DNA from: Burkholderiaceae bacterium
Lineage (GTDB): Bacteria > Pseudomonadota > Gammaproteobacteria > Burkholderiales > Burkholderiaceae_D
Assembly: GCA_030158675.1 (NCBI GenBank)
Contig: JAOASL010000006.1
Span: 21,350 to 85,349 of the forward strand
Reading direction: 5' to 3'
DNA: 64,000 nucleotides
Part shown: positions 8,331 through 18,181 of the stretch, in pieces
How positions within the stretch are numbered: position 1 is the stretch's first letter
How the letters are laid out: every line of letters begins with the position of its first letter
Translations under genes and position numbers: made by a program
Notes under the pieces: generated by a model
Database searches by the model: none
The model's input: the letters and a program-made list of their open reading frames with translations, nothing else
What the model was told of the DNA's origin: nothing

Positions 8331-9626
8331 ATGACGTTTCGTACCTTCATTCTCTCCCGCCAGTATGGGCGGGCGCGGCCGCTGGCTATCGCCGGCGTGA
8401 TCGTGGCCGGCATCGTGCTCGGCGCGCTGATCCTGAACATGGACAAAGGCCGGCATGTCAGTGCCGATGACGATGACAACGCGCCGCCGGCCAAGTCGGC
8501 CGCGGCGGACGCTGCTGCCAATCCGAAGACTGACGCAAAGGCCGACATCAAGGCCGACACCAACCCCGGCGCCGCTGCAGCAATGCAACCCGCACATGTG
8601 ACGATGGATGACGCACAACTGAAGGCATCGGCGATCGATGTGCAGGTCGCCGGGCCGGCGCGCATTCATTCGTTCGCGCAGTTCTCCGGCGAGATACAGC
8701 TGAACGATGACCGTACCGTGCATGTGGTGCCACGTGTGGCCGGCATTGTCGAGTCAGTGCTGGTGTCGACCGGGCAGTCGGTGAAGAAGGGTCAGTTGCT
8801 CGCCGTGCTCTCCAGCCAGCTGGTGTCGGAACAGCGCAGCAACCTGCAGATGGCCGAGCGCCGTCTCGAGCACGCCAGCTCCATCCTTGAGCGCGAGAAG
8901 CGGCTATGGGAGCAGAAAATCTCGGCTGAGCAAGACTACCTGCAGGCACAGCATTCGGTGCAGGAGGGCGAGATCGATCTCGAAAATGCGAAGCAGAAGC
9001 TGGCCGCGCTCGGGGTCGGCAAGGGTGTCGGCAAAGGCGGCGCGATGAACCGTTTCGAGCTGCGCGCCGCGTATGACGGACTGGTGGTCGAGCGCAGCCT
9101 GTCGATTGGCGAGGCGGTGAAGGAAGACACGCCGATCTTCACCATCGCCGACATGAGCACGGTCTGGGCCGAGGTACATATTCCTGCAAAGGATGTGCCG
9201 TTGTTCCATGTCGGCGACAAGGTCACGCTGCGCGCCACCGCCTTTGATGCGCAGACTAGCGGCACGGTGGCTTTCCTCGGCGCGCTGGTCGGCGAGCAGA
9301 CGCGCATGGCGAAGGCGCGCATCCTGGTCGCCAATCCGAAAGGCACCTGGCGTCCCGGCCTGTTCGTCAATGTCGAGGTGAAAGCGACTGACGCCGAAGT
9401 GCCGGTCGCGGTGCAGACCGACGCACTGCAGACACTCGGCACGCAGCAGGTGGTGTTCGTGCGCGACGGCCAGAAGTTCGTCGCGCGCCCGGTCGTGCTC
9501 GGCCGCAACGACGGCGTATCGGTCGAGATCGTGCAGGGACTGCCGGCCGGTGCGCGCTATGCGGCGCGCAACAGTTACATCATCAAGTCGGAAATGTCGA
9601 AGCTGGCGTCCGAAGAAGGTTACTGA
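8331..9626 (+). CDS. czcB: CzcB-like RND periplasmic adaptor
   Basis: 431 residues from the ATG at 8331. One N-terminal membrane anchor (LAIAGVIVAGIVLGALIL) is followed by an Asp- and Ala-rich linker (SADDDDNAPP and ADIKAD repeats), then the barrel-sandwich/lipoyl segments VVPRVAGIVESVLVSTGQSV and YDGLVVERSLSIGEAVKEDT around a coiled-coil hairpin (about 165-225), and a beta-barrel domain. This is the membrane-fusion protein of heavy-metal efflux pumps. The acidic linker may bind metal, as His-rich linkers do in other CzcB proteins, but here it is Asp-rich rather than His-rich. Confidence 0.9.
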   Translation: MTFRTFILSRQYGRARPLAIAGVIVAGIVLGALILNMDKGRHVSADDDDNAPPAKSAAADAAANPKTDAKADIKADTNPGAAAAMQPAHVTMDDAQLKASAIDVQVAGPARIHSFAQFSGEIQLNDDRTVHVVPRVAGIVESVLVSTGQSVKKGQLLAVLSSQLVSEQRSNLQMAERRLEHASSILEREKRLWEQKISAEQDYLQAQHSVQEGEIDLENAKQKLAALGVGKGVGKGGAMNRFELRAAYDGLVVERSLSIGEAVKEDTPIFTIADMSTVWAEVHIPAKDVPLFHVGDKVTLRATAFDAQTSGTVAFLGALVGEQTRMAKARILVANPKGTWRPGLFVNVEVKATDAEVPVAVQTDALQTLGTQQVVFVRDGQKFVARPVVLGRNDGVSVEIVQGLPAGARYAARNSYIIKSEMSKLASEEGY

Positions 9627-9637
9627 GCGGGGCGGCC

Positions 9638-12600
9638 ATGTTCGAAAAACTGATACGGTTTGCGATCGCGCAGCGCGCGCTGGTGATGTTCGCCGCGCTT
9701 GGCCTCGCGCTGATCGGCGTCTACAGCTACCAGCGCCTGCCGATCGACGCGGTGCCCGACATTACCAATGTGCAGGTGCAGATCAATACCTACGCACCCG
9801 GCTACTCGCCGCTGGAGGCCGAGCAGCGCATCACCTATCCGGTCGAGACCGTGATGGCGGGCCTGCCCAGCCTGCAGCAGACGCGCTCGCTGTCGCGCTA
9901 CGGGCTGTCGCAGGTGACGGTGATCTTCGACGAGGGCACCGACATCTATTTTGCGCGCCAGCTGGTCAACGAGCGCATCGCGCTGGCGAAGGAACGGCTG
10001 CCGGCCGGCCTGGTGCCGCAGCTCGGCCCGATCGCCACCGGCCTCGGCGAAATTTATCTGTGGACGGTGGAGGCGGCGAAAGACGGGCGCAAGCCCGATG
10101 GTTCGCCGTACACCGAGACCGACCTGCGCGAGATCCAGGACTGGGTGATCAAGCCGCAGCTGCGCACCGTGCGCGGGGTGACCGAGATCAACTCGATCGG
10201 CGGCTACGTGAAGGAATACCAGATTGCCCCCGACCCGAGCCGGCTGGCCGCCGTCGGCGTATCGTTGTCCGAGCTGGTGACGGCGGTGGATCGCAACAAC
10301 CAGAACGCCGGCGCCGGCTACATCGAGAAGCGCGGCGAACAATATCTGGTGCGCGCGCCCGGCCAGGTACGCAGCATGGACGATATCCGCGATATCGTGA
10401 TCAAGAGCGCCGGCGGTGTGCCGGTGCGCGTGCGCGACGTGGCCGAAGTCGGCATCGGGCGCGAGCTGCGCACCGGCGCGGCCACCGAGAATGGCCGCGA
10501 GGTCGTGCTCGGCACGGTCTTCATGCTGATGGGCGAGAACAGCCGCACCGTGTCGCAGGCGGTCGACCAGAGGATGGCCGAGATCAACCGCAACCTGCCG
10601 AAGGGCGTGCGCGTGGTGACCGTGTATGACCGCACCAACCTGGTCGACAAGGCGATCGCGACCGTCGCGAAAAACCTGCTCGAGGGTGCGGTGCTGGTGA
10701 TCGCGGTGCTGTTCTACTTCCTCGGCAACCTGCGCGCGGCATTGATCACGGCGGCGGTGATTCCGCTGTCGATGATGTTCACGCTGACCGGCATGGTGCA
10801 GTACCGCGTCAGCGCAAACCTGATGAGCCTGGGCGCGCTCGACTTCGGCATCATCGTCGACGGCGCAGTGGTGATCGTCGAAAACTGCATCCGCCGCCTC
10901 GCGCATGCGCAGCAGCTGGCGGGGCGACCGTTGACGCGCGACGAGCGTTTCGCCGAAGTGTTCGAGGCGGCGCGCGAATCGCGCCGGCCGCTGCTGTTCG
11001 GTCAGTTCATCATCATGGTGGTCTATCTGCCGATCTTCACGCTGGTCGGCGTCGAGGGCAAGATGTTCCATCCGATGGCCTTTACCGTAGTCGCCGCGTT
11101 GCTCGGTGCGATGCTGCTGTCGGTGACCTTCGTGCCAGCGGCGATGGCGATGTTCGTCAATGGTCGCATCGACGAGAAAGAGAACGCGCTGATGCGCGCA
11201 GCGCGTCGCGCCTACCTGCCGCTGTTCCACTGGATGATGGATTCCAGGGCGCTGGTGCTGACGACCTCGACCGTCGTCGTCGTGCTATGCGCATTACTGC
11301 TGACGCGGCTTGGCAGTGAATTCGTGCCGAACCTGAACGAAGGCGACCTGGCCTTCCAGACCATCCGCGCGCCCGGGGTCAGCCTGACGCAGGCAGTCGA
11401 CATGCAGAAGCACATCGAGATCACGCTGAAGCAAAAATTTCCCGAGATCGAGCGGGTATTCACCCGCATCGGCACCGCCGAGATCGCCACCGATCCGATG
11501 CCGCCCAGCCTGTCCGACGGCTACATCATGTTAAAGCCCGCCGACCAGTGGCCCGAGCCGCGCAAGACGCATGACGAACTGCTGGCGGCGATTCAGGACA
11601 CGGTGTGGAAGATCCCCGGCAATAACTACGATTTCTCGCAGCCGATCCAGTTGCGCTTCAATGAGCTCATCTCCGGCGTGCGCAGTGACGTCGCGGTAAA
11701 GATCTTCGGTGACGACATGGATCAGCTCGGCCGCCTCGGCGATGAGGTGCTGGCACGGTTGCGGCACGTTGATGGCGTGGCCGAGGCCAAGGTCGAGCAG
11801 ACCACCGGCCTGCCGATGCTGACCGTGTCGGTCGACCGCCAACGCGCGGCGCGCTACGGACTGAACGTGACGGACCTGCAGGAAGTGGTCGCCGCTGCCG
11901 TCGGTGGCAGCACCGCCGGCACGTTGTTCGAGGGCGACCGCCGTTTCGATATCGTGGTGCGCCTGCCGGAGGTACTGCGCACCGATATTGATGCGATCAG
12001 GCGGCTGCCGGTAAACCTGCCGGGTGGGCACGGCGGTTTCATCCAGCTGTCCGAGGTGGCCGATTTCGCGGTCGCACCGGGACCGAACCAGATCAGCCGT
12101 GAAAACGGCAAGCGGCGCGTGGTGGTGACGGCCAATGTGCGCGGACGCGATGTCGGTTCCTTCGTCGCCGACGCCGAAGCGAAGCTGGCCGATCTGCCGC
12201 TGCCGACCGGCTACTGGATCAGCTGGGGCGGCACCTTCGAGAACCTGCAGTCGGCCGCACAGCGCCTGCAGCTGGTGGTGCCGGCCGCGCTGTTCCTGGT
12301 GTTCGTGCTGCTGTTCGCGATGTTCGGCAACCTGAAGGACGGGCTGCTGGTCTTCACCGGCATTCCGTTCGCGCTGACCGGCGGTGTGCTCGCACTGTGG
12401 CTGCGCGATATTCCGTTGTCGATCTCTGCTGCGGTCGGCTTCATTGCCTTGTCCGGCGTCGCAGTGTTGAACGGGCTGGTGCTGATCACTTTCATCCGCA
12501 ATCTGGCCGACCAGGGCATGGCCCTGGTCGATGCGGTGCGTGAAGGCACGCTGACCCGACTGCGCCCGGTGCTGATGACGGCGCTGGTGGCGTCGCTCGG

Positions 12601-12763
12601 CTTTTTGCCGATGGCGATCGCCACGGGCACTGGCGCCGAGGTGCAGCGGCCGCTGGCGACGGTCGTGATCGGCGGCATCCTGTCGTCGACCGCACTGACG
12701 CTGCTGGTCTTGCCGCTGCTTTATTATCTGATGCACCGGAGCCGCGCCGCGAGCGCGGCATGA
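9638..12763 (+). CDS. czcA: CzcA-family heavy-metal RND efflux pump
   Basis: 1041 residues, the usual length for HME-RND transporters. The fourth transmembrane helix carries LDFGIIVDGAVVIVEN with Asp402, Asp408 and Glu415, the same residues and numbers that define proton and cation transport in Cupriavidus CzcA. Two periplasmic porter regions follow helices 1 and 7, and the C-terminal helix set contains ALSGVAVLNGLVLITF. The acid pattern DFG...D...E is that of the divalent (Co/Zn/Cd/Ni) group, not the Cu/Ag group (CusA). It is co-transcribed with czcC and czcB. No two-component CzcRS pair is adjacent in the window. Confidence 0.93.
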   Translation: MFEKLIRFAIAQRALVMFAALGLALIGVYSYQRLPIDAVPDITNVQVQINTYAPGYSPLEAEQRITYPVETVMAGLPSLQQTRSLSRYGLSQVTVIFDEGTDIYFARQLVNERIALAKERLPAGLVPQLGPIATGLGEIYLWTVEAAKDGRKPDGSPYTETDLREIQDWVIKPQLRTVRGVTEINSIGGYVKEYQIAPDPSRLAAVGVSLSELVTAVDRNNQNAGAGYIEKRGEQYLVRAPGQVRSMDDIRDIVIKSAGGVPVRVRDVAEVGIGRELRTGAATENGREVVLGTVFMLMGENSRTVSQAVDQRMAEINRNLPKGVRVVTVYDRTNLVDKAIATVAKNLLEGAVLVIAVLFYFLGNLRAALITAAVIPLSMMFTLTGMVQYRVSANLMSLGALDFGIIVDGAVVIVENCIRRLAHAQQLAGRPLTRDERFAEVFEAARESRRPLLFGQFIIMVVYLPIFTLVGVEGKMFHPMAFTVVAALLGAMLLSVTFVPAAMAMFVNGRIDEKENALMRAARRAYLPLFHWMMDSRALVLTTSTVVVVLCALLLTRLGSEFVPNLNEGDLAFQTIRAPGVSLTQAVDMQKHIEITLKQKFPEIERVFTRIGTAEIATDPMPPSLSDGYIMLKPADQWPEPRKTHDELLAAIQDTVWKIPGNNYDFSQPIQLRFNELISGVRSDVAVKIFGDDMDQLGRLGDEVLARLRHVDGVAEAKVEQTTGLPMLTVSVDRQRAARYGLNVTDLQEVVAAAVGGSTAGTLFEGDRRFDIVVRLPEVLRTDIDAIRRLPVNLPGGHGGFIQLSEVADFAVAPGPNQISRENGKRRVVVTANVRGRDVGSFVADAEAKLADLPLPTGYWISWGGTFENLQSAAQRLQLVVPAALFLVFVLLFAMFGNLKDGLLVFTGIPFALTGGVLALWLRDIPLSISAAVGFIALSGVAVLNGLVLITFIRNLADQGMALVDAVREGTLTRLRPVLMTALVASLGFLPMAIATGTGAEVQRPLATVVIGGILSSTALTLLVLPLLYYLMHRSRAASAA

Positions 12764-12800
12764 GTCGGCCGACACGGCACATCATTCGGGAGAAGCTTCG

Positions 12801-13553
12801 TTGAAACTTGCGCTGCTGTCCGACCTGCATGCGAACCTGCCCGCGCTCGAGGCCTGCCTCGCGCATGCGCGTGCGGAGGGCGCAACCGCGATCGCCGTGC
12901 TCGGCGACCTCGTCGGCTATGGCCCGCATCCGTCCGAAGTGGTCGAACGCTGCCGCGCGCTGCAAATGCAGGGCGCGACTGTCTTGCGCGGCAACCATGA
13001 TGTGTTGCCGGTCAATCCGGTACTGACCGGATCCACCTGGGGCGACATGACCGCCGCCTGGACCTTTCGTCACCTCGACGACCTGCAGCGCGAATGGCTC
13101 GCGCAGCTGCCGCTGACGGCCTCGCTGGGCAGCGTCTTCCTGGTGCATGCGACCGCTGATGCGCCGGAAAAATGGCGCTACCTGCTCGATGAACGCCTGG
13201 CCGAGCGCAGCCTCGATGCAGCCAGCCGTGACCCCGACATACGCTATGTGTTCGGCGGACATGTGCATCAGCAATCGCTGTATTACCGCGGCACCGGCCG
13301 TCACCTGATGGCGTTCGTGCCGCGCGCCGGCGTGGCCATTCCGGTCAGCACGCACCGCCGCTGGGTCGCCACTGTCGGTTCGGTCGGCCAGCCGCGCGAC
13401 GGCGATACGCGCGCGAACTATGCGCTGCTGGATGTCGGCGCGAAGCAGCTGACCTTTCATCGTGTGGCTTACGACCATCTCGCCGTGGTGCGCGACATGC
13501 GCGCGGCCGGCCTGCCGGAACTGCTCGCTTCGCGACTGGAGAGCGGACGATGA
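12801..13553 (+). CDS. Calcineurin-like metallophosphoesterase
   Basis: 250 residues starting at a TTG (12801) preceded by GGGAGAAG. The metal-binding motifs are all present: SDLHAN (D8, H10), GDLVGYGPHP, GNHD, an HATAD histidine and GGHVHQQ. This is the MJ0936/YfcE-like group of small phosphodiesterases or protein phosphatases. The stop overlaps the start of the kinase-USP gene by 4 bases (ATGA), so a kinase and a phosphoesterase are made in a coupled way. A protein phosphatase acting on the kinase or its targets is a reasonable but untested inference. It lies 37 bases after czcA and may be read from the czc transcript. Confidence 0.85.
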   Translation: MKLALLSDLHANLPALEACLAHARAEGATAIAVLGDLVGYGPHPSEVVERCRALQMQGATVLRGNHDVLPVNPVLTGSTWGDMTAAWTFRHLDDLQREWLAQLPLTASLGSVFLVHATADAPEKWRYLLDERLAERSLDAASRDPDIRYVFGGHVHQQSLYYRGTGRHLMAFVPRAGVAIPVSTHRRWVATVGSVGQPRDGDTRANYALLDVGAKQLTFHRVAYDHLAVVRDMRAAGLPELLASRLESGR

Positions 13554-15001
13554 GCCGTCTGGAGGAAGGCAGCGAACTCGACGGCTTTCGCGTCGGCCGG
13601 CGCATCCATGCGGGCGCGATGGCGCGTATCTATGAAGTCGACTACGCGGACGGACGCGTGCCGCCGTTCCCGATGGTGATGAAGGTGCCGCTGATGCGGG
13701 AGGGCGACGGCGCTGAGAATATCGTCAGCTTCGAGATCGAGCATCAGCTGCTGCAGGTACTGCAGGGAACGCATGTGCCGCGTTTCGTCGCCGCCGGCGA
13801 TCTCGATCGTGTGCCGTATCTGGTGATGGAATACCTGCAGGGCGTCACGCTCGAGGCGTGGATGAAGCAGTACAGCGATGCCGGCCAGCCGCTGTCGGTC
13901 GACGAGATCGCGCGCGTCGGCGCGCAGCTGGCGCAGGCGGTCCACAGCCTGCACCAGCAGAACGTCTGCCACCTCGACCTGAAGCCGGCGAATGCCTTGC
14001 TTAACGGCGATGGTCGCATCGTGCTGCTCGACTTTGGCCTGTCCTGTCATGCGCACTATCCGGATCTGATGGCCGAGGAATTCCGCAAGGCAGTCGGTTC
14101 GCCCGCCTGGATCGCGCCCGAGCAGGTGGTCGGCGTGCGCGGCGACCCGCGCTCGGATGTGTTCGCCATCGGCGTGATCCTCTACGAGATGGCCACTGGC
14201 GAGCTGCCGTTCGGCTTCCCGGCGACCCGGGGCGGATTGCGGCAGCGGCTGTGGATGAGCCCGACGCCGCCACGCGCGCGTCGCGCCGACCTGCCCGAGT
14301 GGTTGCAGGAAGTGATCCTGCGCTGTCTCGAGCCACAGGCCGGGCAGCGCTATCCGTCGGCTGCGCACCTGATGTTCGATTTGCGCCATCCCGATCAGGT
14401 GAACCTCACTGAGCGTGGCAAGAAATTGAAAGGGCGCGGTTTCTGGTGGCATGTCAAGCGCTGGTTGCGCGCGGCCGGCATGCAGTACGAGCCGAGCCCC
14501 TTGCCGTCGCAGCAGATTGCCGAGGTGCCGATCGTGATGGTCGCGGTGCCGAACCATGATGTCAGCGATGTCGCGATGTATGCGTTGCGGCAGGCGACCG
14601 CGCGCTCGCTCGGCACGCGCCCCGGCGCGCGGCTGGCGGTGGTGACGGTAGTCAATTCCAGCTTCACCAGCAGCGGCAAGGACCACAACGAAACCTGGCT
14701 GATGCGTCATCACCTGACGAGCTTTCGCAAATGGGCCGAGGGCATCGACCTGTCCGGCCATCAGGTGTCATTTCATGTGCTCGAGTCGGGTGACGTCGCG
14801 CAGGCACTGCTGCGCTATGCCGAGGGCAACAACGTCAGCCTGATTATCATGGGCGCGGCCACACATGGGCTGTCAATGCAGCGCTTCGTCGCGACCGTGC
14901 CGATCAAGGTGGCAATGCATGCGCCGTGCACCGTGCTGCTGGTCAAGGAGCCGCTGCCGTTCGCGCAGCGGGTCACCGACGACGAAGCCACCGAAGCCTG
15001 A
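13550..15001 (+). CDS. Ser/Thr protein kinase fused to a universal stress protein domain
   Basis: 483 residues. The Hanks-type kinase domain spans about 12-280: a Gly-poor P-loop (IHAGAMARIYEV), the ATP lysine in VMKVP (K45), the catalytic loop HLDLKPANALL (D143, with Leu in place of the usual Arg of HRD), DFG at 161-163 and APEQ at 189-192. A basic linker (ERGKKLKGRGFW) leads to a UspA-like domain (about 326-470: VPIVMVAVPNHD..., GAATHGLSMQRF..., APCTVLLVKE). There is no transmembrane segment, so it is cytosolic. The Leu in place of HRD Arg suggests activation-loop-independent activity. It is coupled to the upstream phosphoesterase. The USP part may sense ATP or stress. Confidence 0.9.
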   Translation: MSRLEEGSELDGFRVGRRIHAGAMARIYEVDYADGRVPPFPMVMKVPLMREGDGAENIVSFEIEHQLLQVLQGTHVPRFVAAGDLDRVPYLVMEYLQGVTLEAWMKQYSDAGQPLSVDEIARVGAQLAQAVHSLHQQNVCHLDLKPANALLNGDGRIVLLDFGLSCHAHYPDLMAEEFRKAVGSPAWIAPEQVVGVRGDPRSDVFAIGVILYEMATGELPFGFPATRGGLRQRLWMSPTPPRARRADLPEWLQEVILRCLEPQAGQRYPSAAHLMFDLRHPDQVNLTERGKKLKGRGFWWHVKRWLRAAGMQYEPSPLPSQQIAEVPIVMVAVPNHDVSDVAMYALRQATARSLGTRPGARLAVVTVVNSSFTSSGKDHNETWLMRHHLTSFRKWAEGIDLSGHQVSFHVLESGDVAQALLRYAEGNNVSLIIMGAATHGLSMQRFVATVPIKVAMHAPCTVLLVKEPLPFAQRVTDDEATEA

Positions 15002-15056
15002 GCGAACAGCGCAGAGAAACCAGCAAAGAAGCAAGCAGCCGGCACGGCAGGCACGA

Positions 15057-16016
15057 TCAGCGCGGCGGCTTGCCGTTCGCGCTTGCCGGCTGCGGCGCGT
15101 GGGCTTCGGCCAGGCACTGCCGGAACATCTGCGTGACCCGTGACGGCTCCGGCGAGCGGCGCGCGATGCCGGAGAAGCGGCACGCATAACGGAACAGCGC
15201 GGGCTTGAGCGCCTGCATCAGTCCGTCGGCGACGAAGCCGCGCGCATAGTGGTCGGGCAAAAAGCCAAGGAAGCGGCCGGACAGGATCAGGGTCGCGACC
15301 GATTCCTGGTCGAAGCCGGTGGCGTCGCGGCGCAACCGTTCGCGGTGCGAGATTTCCATGTTGGGAGAGTGATAGCCGAGGCCGGCGAAGTCGTGCCGGC
15401 GCAGCTGTGCCCAACCCATCCGCCGGTTGTCGGTGCTGAACAGCGGGTGCGCCGCGCCGCAATACAGCAGCATGGTTTCACCGAACAATTCATCATAGGC
15501 CAGGCTGTCCGAGCGCCGGTGTTCGGGAATGATGCCGTAGTGGTAATCGCCACCGATCACGCCGCGCTCGATGCCGTTGAGGGTCGACACATGCAGGTTC
15601 AGCGCGACTTCGGGCGCGCGCTCGCGGAACAGCGCGATCGCCTGCGCGATGCGCGCTTGCGGATTGCTGGCGGTCTTGTCGAACACCGCGAGATGGAATT
15701 CGCCGGCGATACGCTGATGAATATCGTCGACGCTGGCGCGGAACGCGTCGGTTGCGGCCAGCAAGCGCTGGGTCTCCTGATGGATGCGTTCGCCTTCGGG
15801 GGTCAGCGCAAAGCCGCCGCGGCCGCGCCGGCACAGGGTCAGCCCGAGCCGAGTTTCCAGGTCCTTGACGTGGCGGCTGATGGTCGAGGTGCCGATATTC
15901 AGCTCGAGCTCGGCGGCGGCCATGCCACCGCATTCGACCACGGCGCGGAACACTCGCAGCAAACGAATGTCCGTGTCACTGAGCTGGCCCAGCATGGCTT
16001 TTTTCTTTACTTGCAT
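15057..16016 (-). CDS. LysR-family transcriptional regulator
   Basis: About 319 residues if started at the ATG at 16016. An ATG at 16052 and one at 15995 are equally possible, because none has a clear Shine-Dalgarno sequence. The N-terminal HTH reads LSDTDIRLLRVFRAVVECGG then LNIGTSTISRHVKDLETRLG, followed by an effector domain. It is divergent from the omega-aminotransferase gene, the standard place for its regulator. The C-terminus is Ala/Pro-rich. The effector, perhaps an amino compound, cannot be read from sequence. Confidence 0.88.
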   Translation of the reverse strand: MQVKKKAMLGQLSDTDIRLLRVFRAVVECGGMAAAELELNIGTSTISRHVKDLETRLGLTLCRRGRGGFALTPEGERIHQETQRLLAATDAFRASVDDIHQRIAGEFHLAVFDKTASNPQARIAQAIALFRERAPEVALNLHVSTLNGIERGVIGGDYHYGIIPEHRRSDSLAYDELFGETMLLYCGAAHPLFSTDNRRMGWAQLRRHDFAGLGYHSPNMEISHRERLRRDATGFDQESVATLILSGRFLGFLPDHYARGFVADGLMQALKPALFRYACRFSGIARRSPEPSRVTQMFRQCLAEAHAPQPASANGKPPR

Positions 16017-16108
16017 TTTTATGCAACCCGACGTGGATAATTGATTATTCATAAGAGTATCAGCCAGCCGCCAGAATGCGGCATTCCCGTTCCCGAAAGG
16101 ATCTCCTG

Positions 16109-17464
<1,356 letters not shown>

Positions 17465-17496
17465 GACGCCGTCGCGGGTGTTGCGAACGACGCGGG

Positions 17497-17916
17497 TTAC
17501 CAGCTGCCGGTATTTTTCATCGACGCCCAGGGTTCGGCTGGCGGCAGCGGCTGGCCGTGCTGCAGCAGTTCGATCGAGATGTTGTCGGGCGAGCGCACGA
17601 AGGCCATGCGGCCGTCGCGCGGCGGCCGCAGGATCGTCACGCCATGCGCCTGCAGCCGCTCGCAGCTTGCGTAGATGTCGTCGACCGCATAGGCGATGTG
17701 CCCGAAGTTGCGCGCACCGTCGAGTGCTTCCGGATCCCAGTTGTAGGTCAGCTCGACCTGCGCGGCAGGGTCGCCCGGCGCGGCCAGATAGACCAGCGTG
17801 AAGCGGCCGGATGGCACTTCATATTCGCGCACGACCTCCAGCCCGAGCGCATCGCGGTAAAACTTCAGCGACGCGTCGAGATCGCTGACGCGCACCATCG
17901 TGTGCAGGTATTTCAT
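17497..17916 (-). CDS. gloA: Glyoxalase I (lactoylglutathione lyase)
   Basis: 139 residues from the ATG at 17916 (an earlier in-frame ATG at 17934 is less likely). The vicinal-oxygen-chelate fold carries the four metal ligands expected in GloA: His5, Glu55, His73 and Glu116. Other landmarks are KFYRDALGLEVVREYEVP and NFGHIAYAVDDIY. GloA isomerises the methylglyoxal-glutathione hemithioacetal to S-lactoylglutathione in the cytosol. The tail after Glu116 is about 10 residues longer than in E. coli GloA. It is convergent with the aminotransferase gene. Confidence 0.87.
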   Translation of the reverse strand: MKYLHTMVRVSDLDASLKFYRDALGLEVVREYEVPSGRFTLVYLAAPGDPAAQVELTYNWDPEALDGARNFGHIAYAVDDIYASCERLQAHGVTILRPPRDGRMAFVRSPDNISIELLQHGQPLPPAEPWASMKNTGSW

Positions 17917-18047
17917 CAGGCTTTTCCTTCGCAAAATAATCGGGACAATTCGGAGCCATCGATACGCATTTTATGGCATCCCACATCCTGGTCTGACCGG
18001 CGGCGAGCAGCCGGTCACGCCGTCGGTGGCGCAGCCGCAGGTGGTCG

Positions 18048-18180
18048 CACATACGCGCAAAGGTAAGGTCGGTGCCGACGCTGCGTGCGCTGTCGGCCGA
18101 CGAGATTGCACAGATCATCATGCAGTTTCGTCGCGGCGCGGCGAATGCGCCGCTGAACCGGCCGAACCCGGGTGTTCCGT
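18048..18180 (+). pseudogene. Possible relic of a c-type cytochrome C-terminus
   Basis: In the gap between gloA and the orphan TRAP gene one frame (from about 18072) reads VPTLRALSADEIAQIIMQF followed by RRGAANAP. This looks like the last helix of class I cytochrome c domains in flavocytochrome-c-type proteins. No CXXCH haem motif, start codon or upstream extension is present in frame, and it runs into the 3' end of the TRAP gene. It may be a decayed remnant or chance similarity. Confidence 0.25.
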
Positions 18181-18181
18181 C

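Noticed and set aside
9620..11230. 536-codon open frame antisense to czcA
   Set aside because: It is His/Arg/Asp-rich, has no domain and mirrors the GC-rich third-position bias of czcA. The same holds for 11531-12775 (minus).
13469..14761. 430-codon open frame antisense to the kinase gene
   Set aside because: Composition is that of a shadow frame and the plus strand has a full kinase with all motifs.
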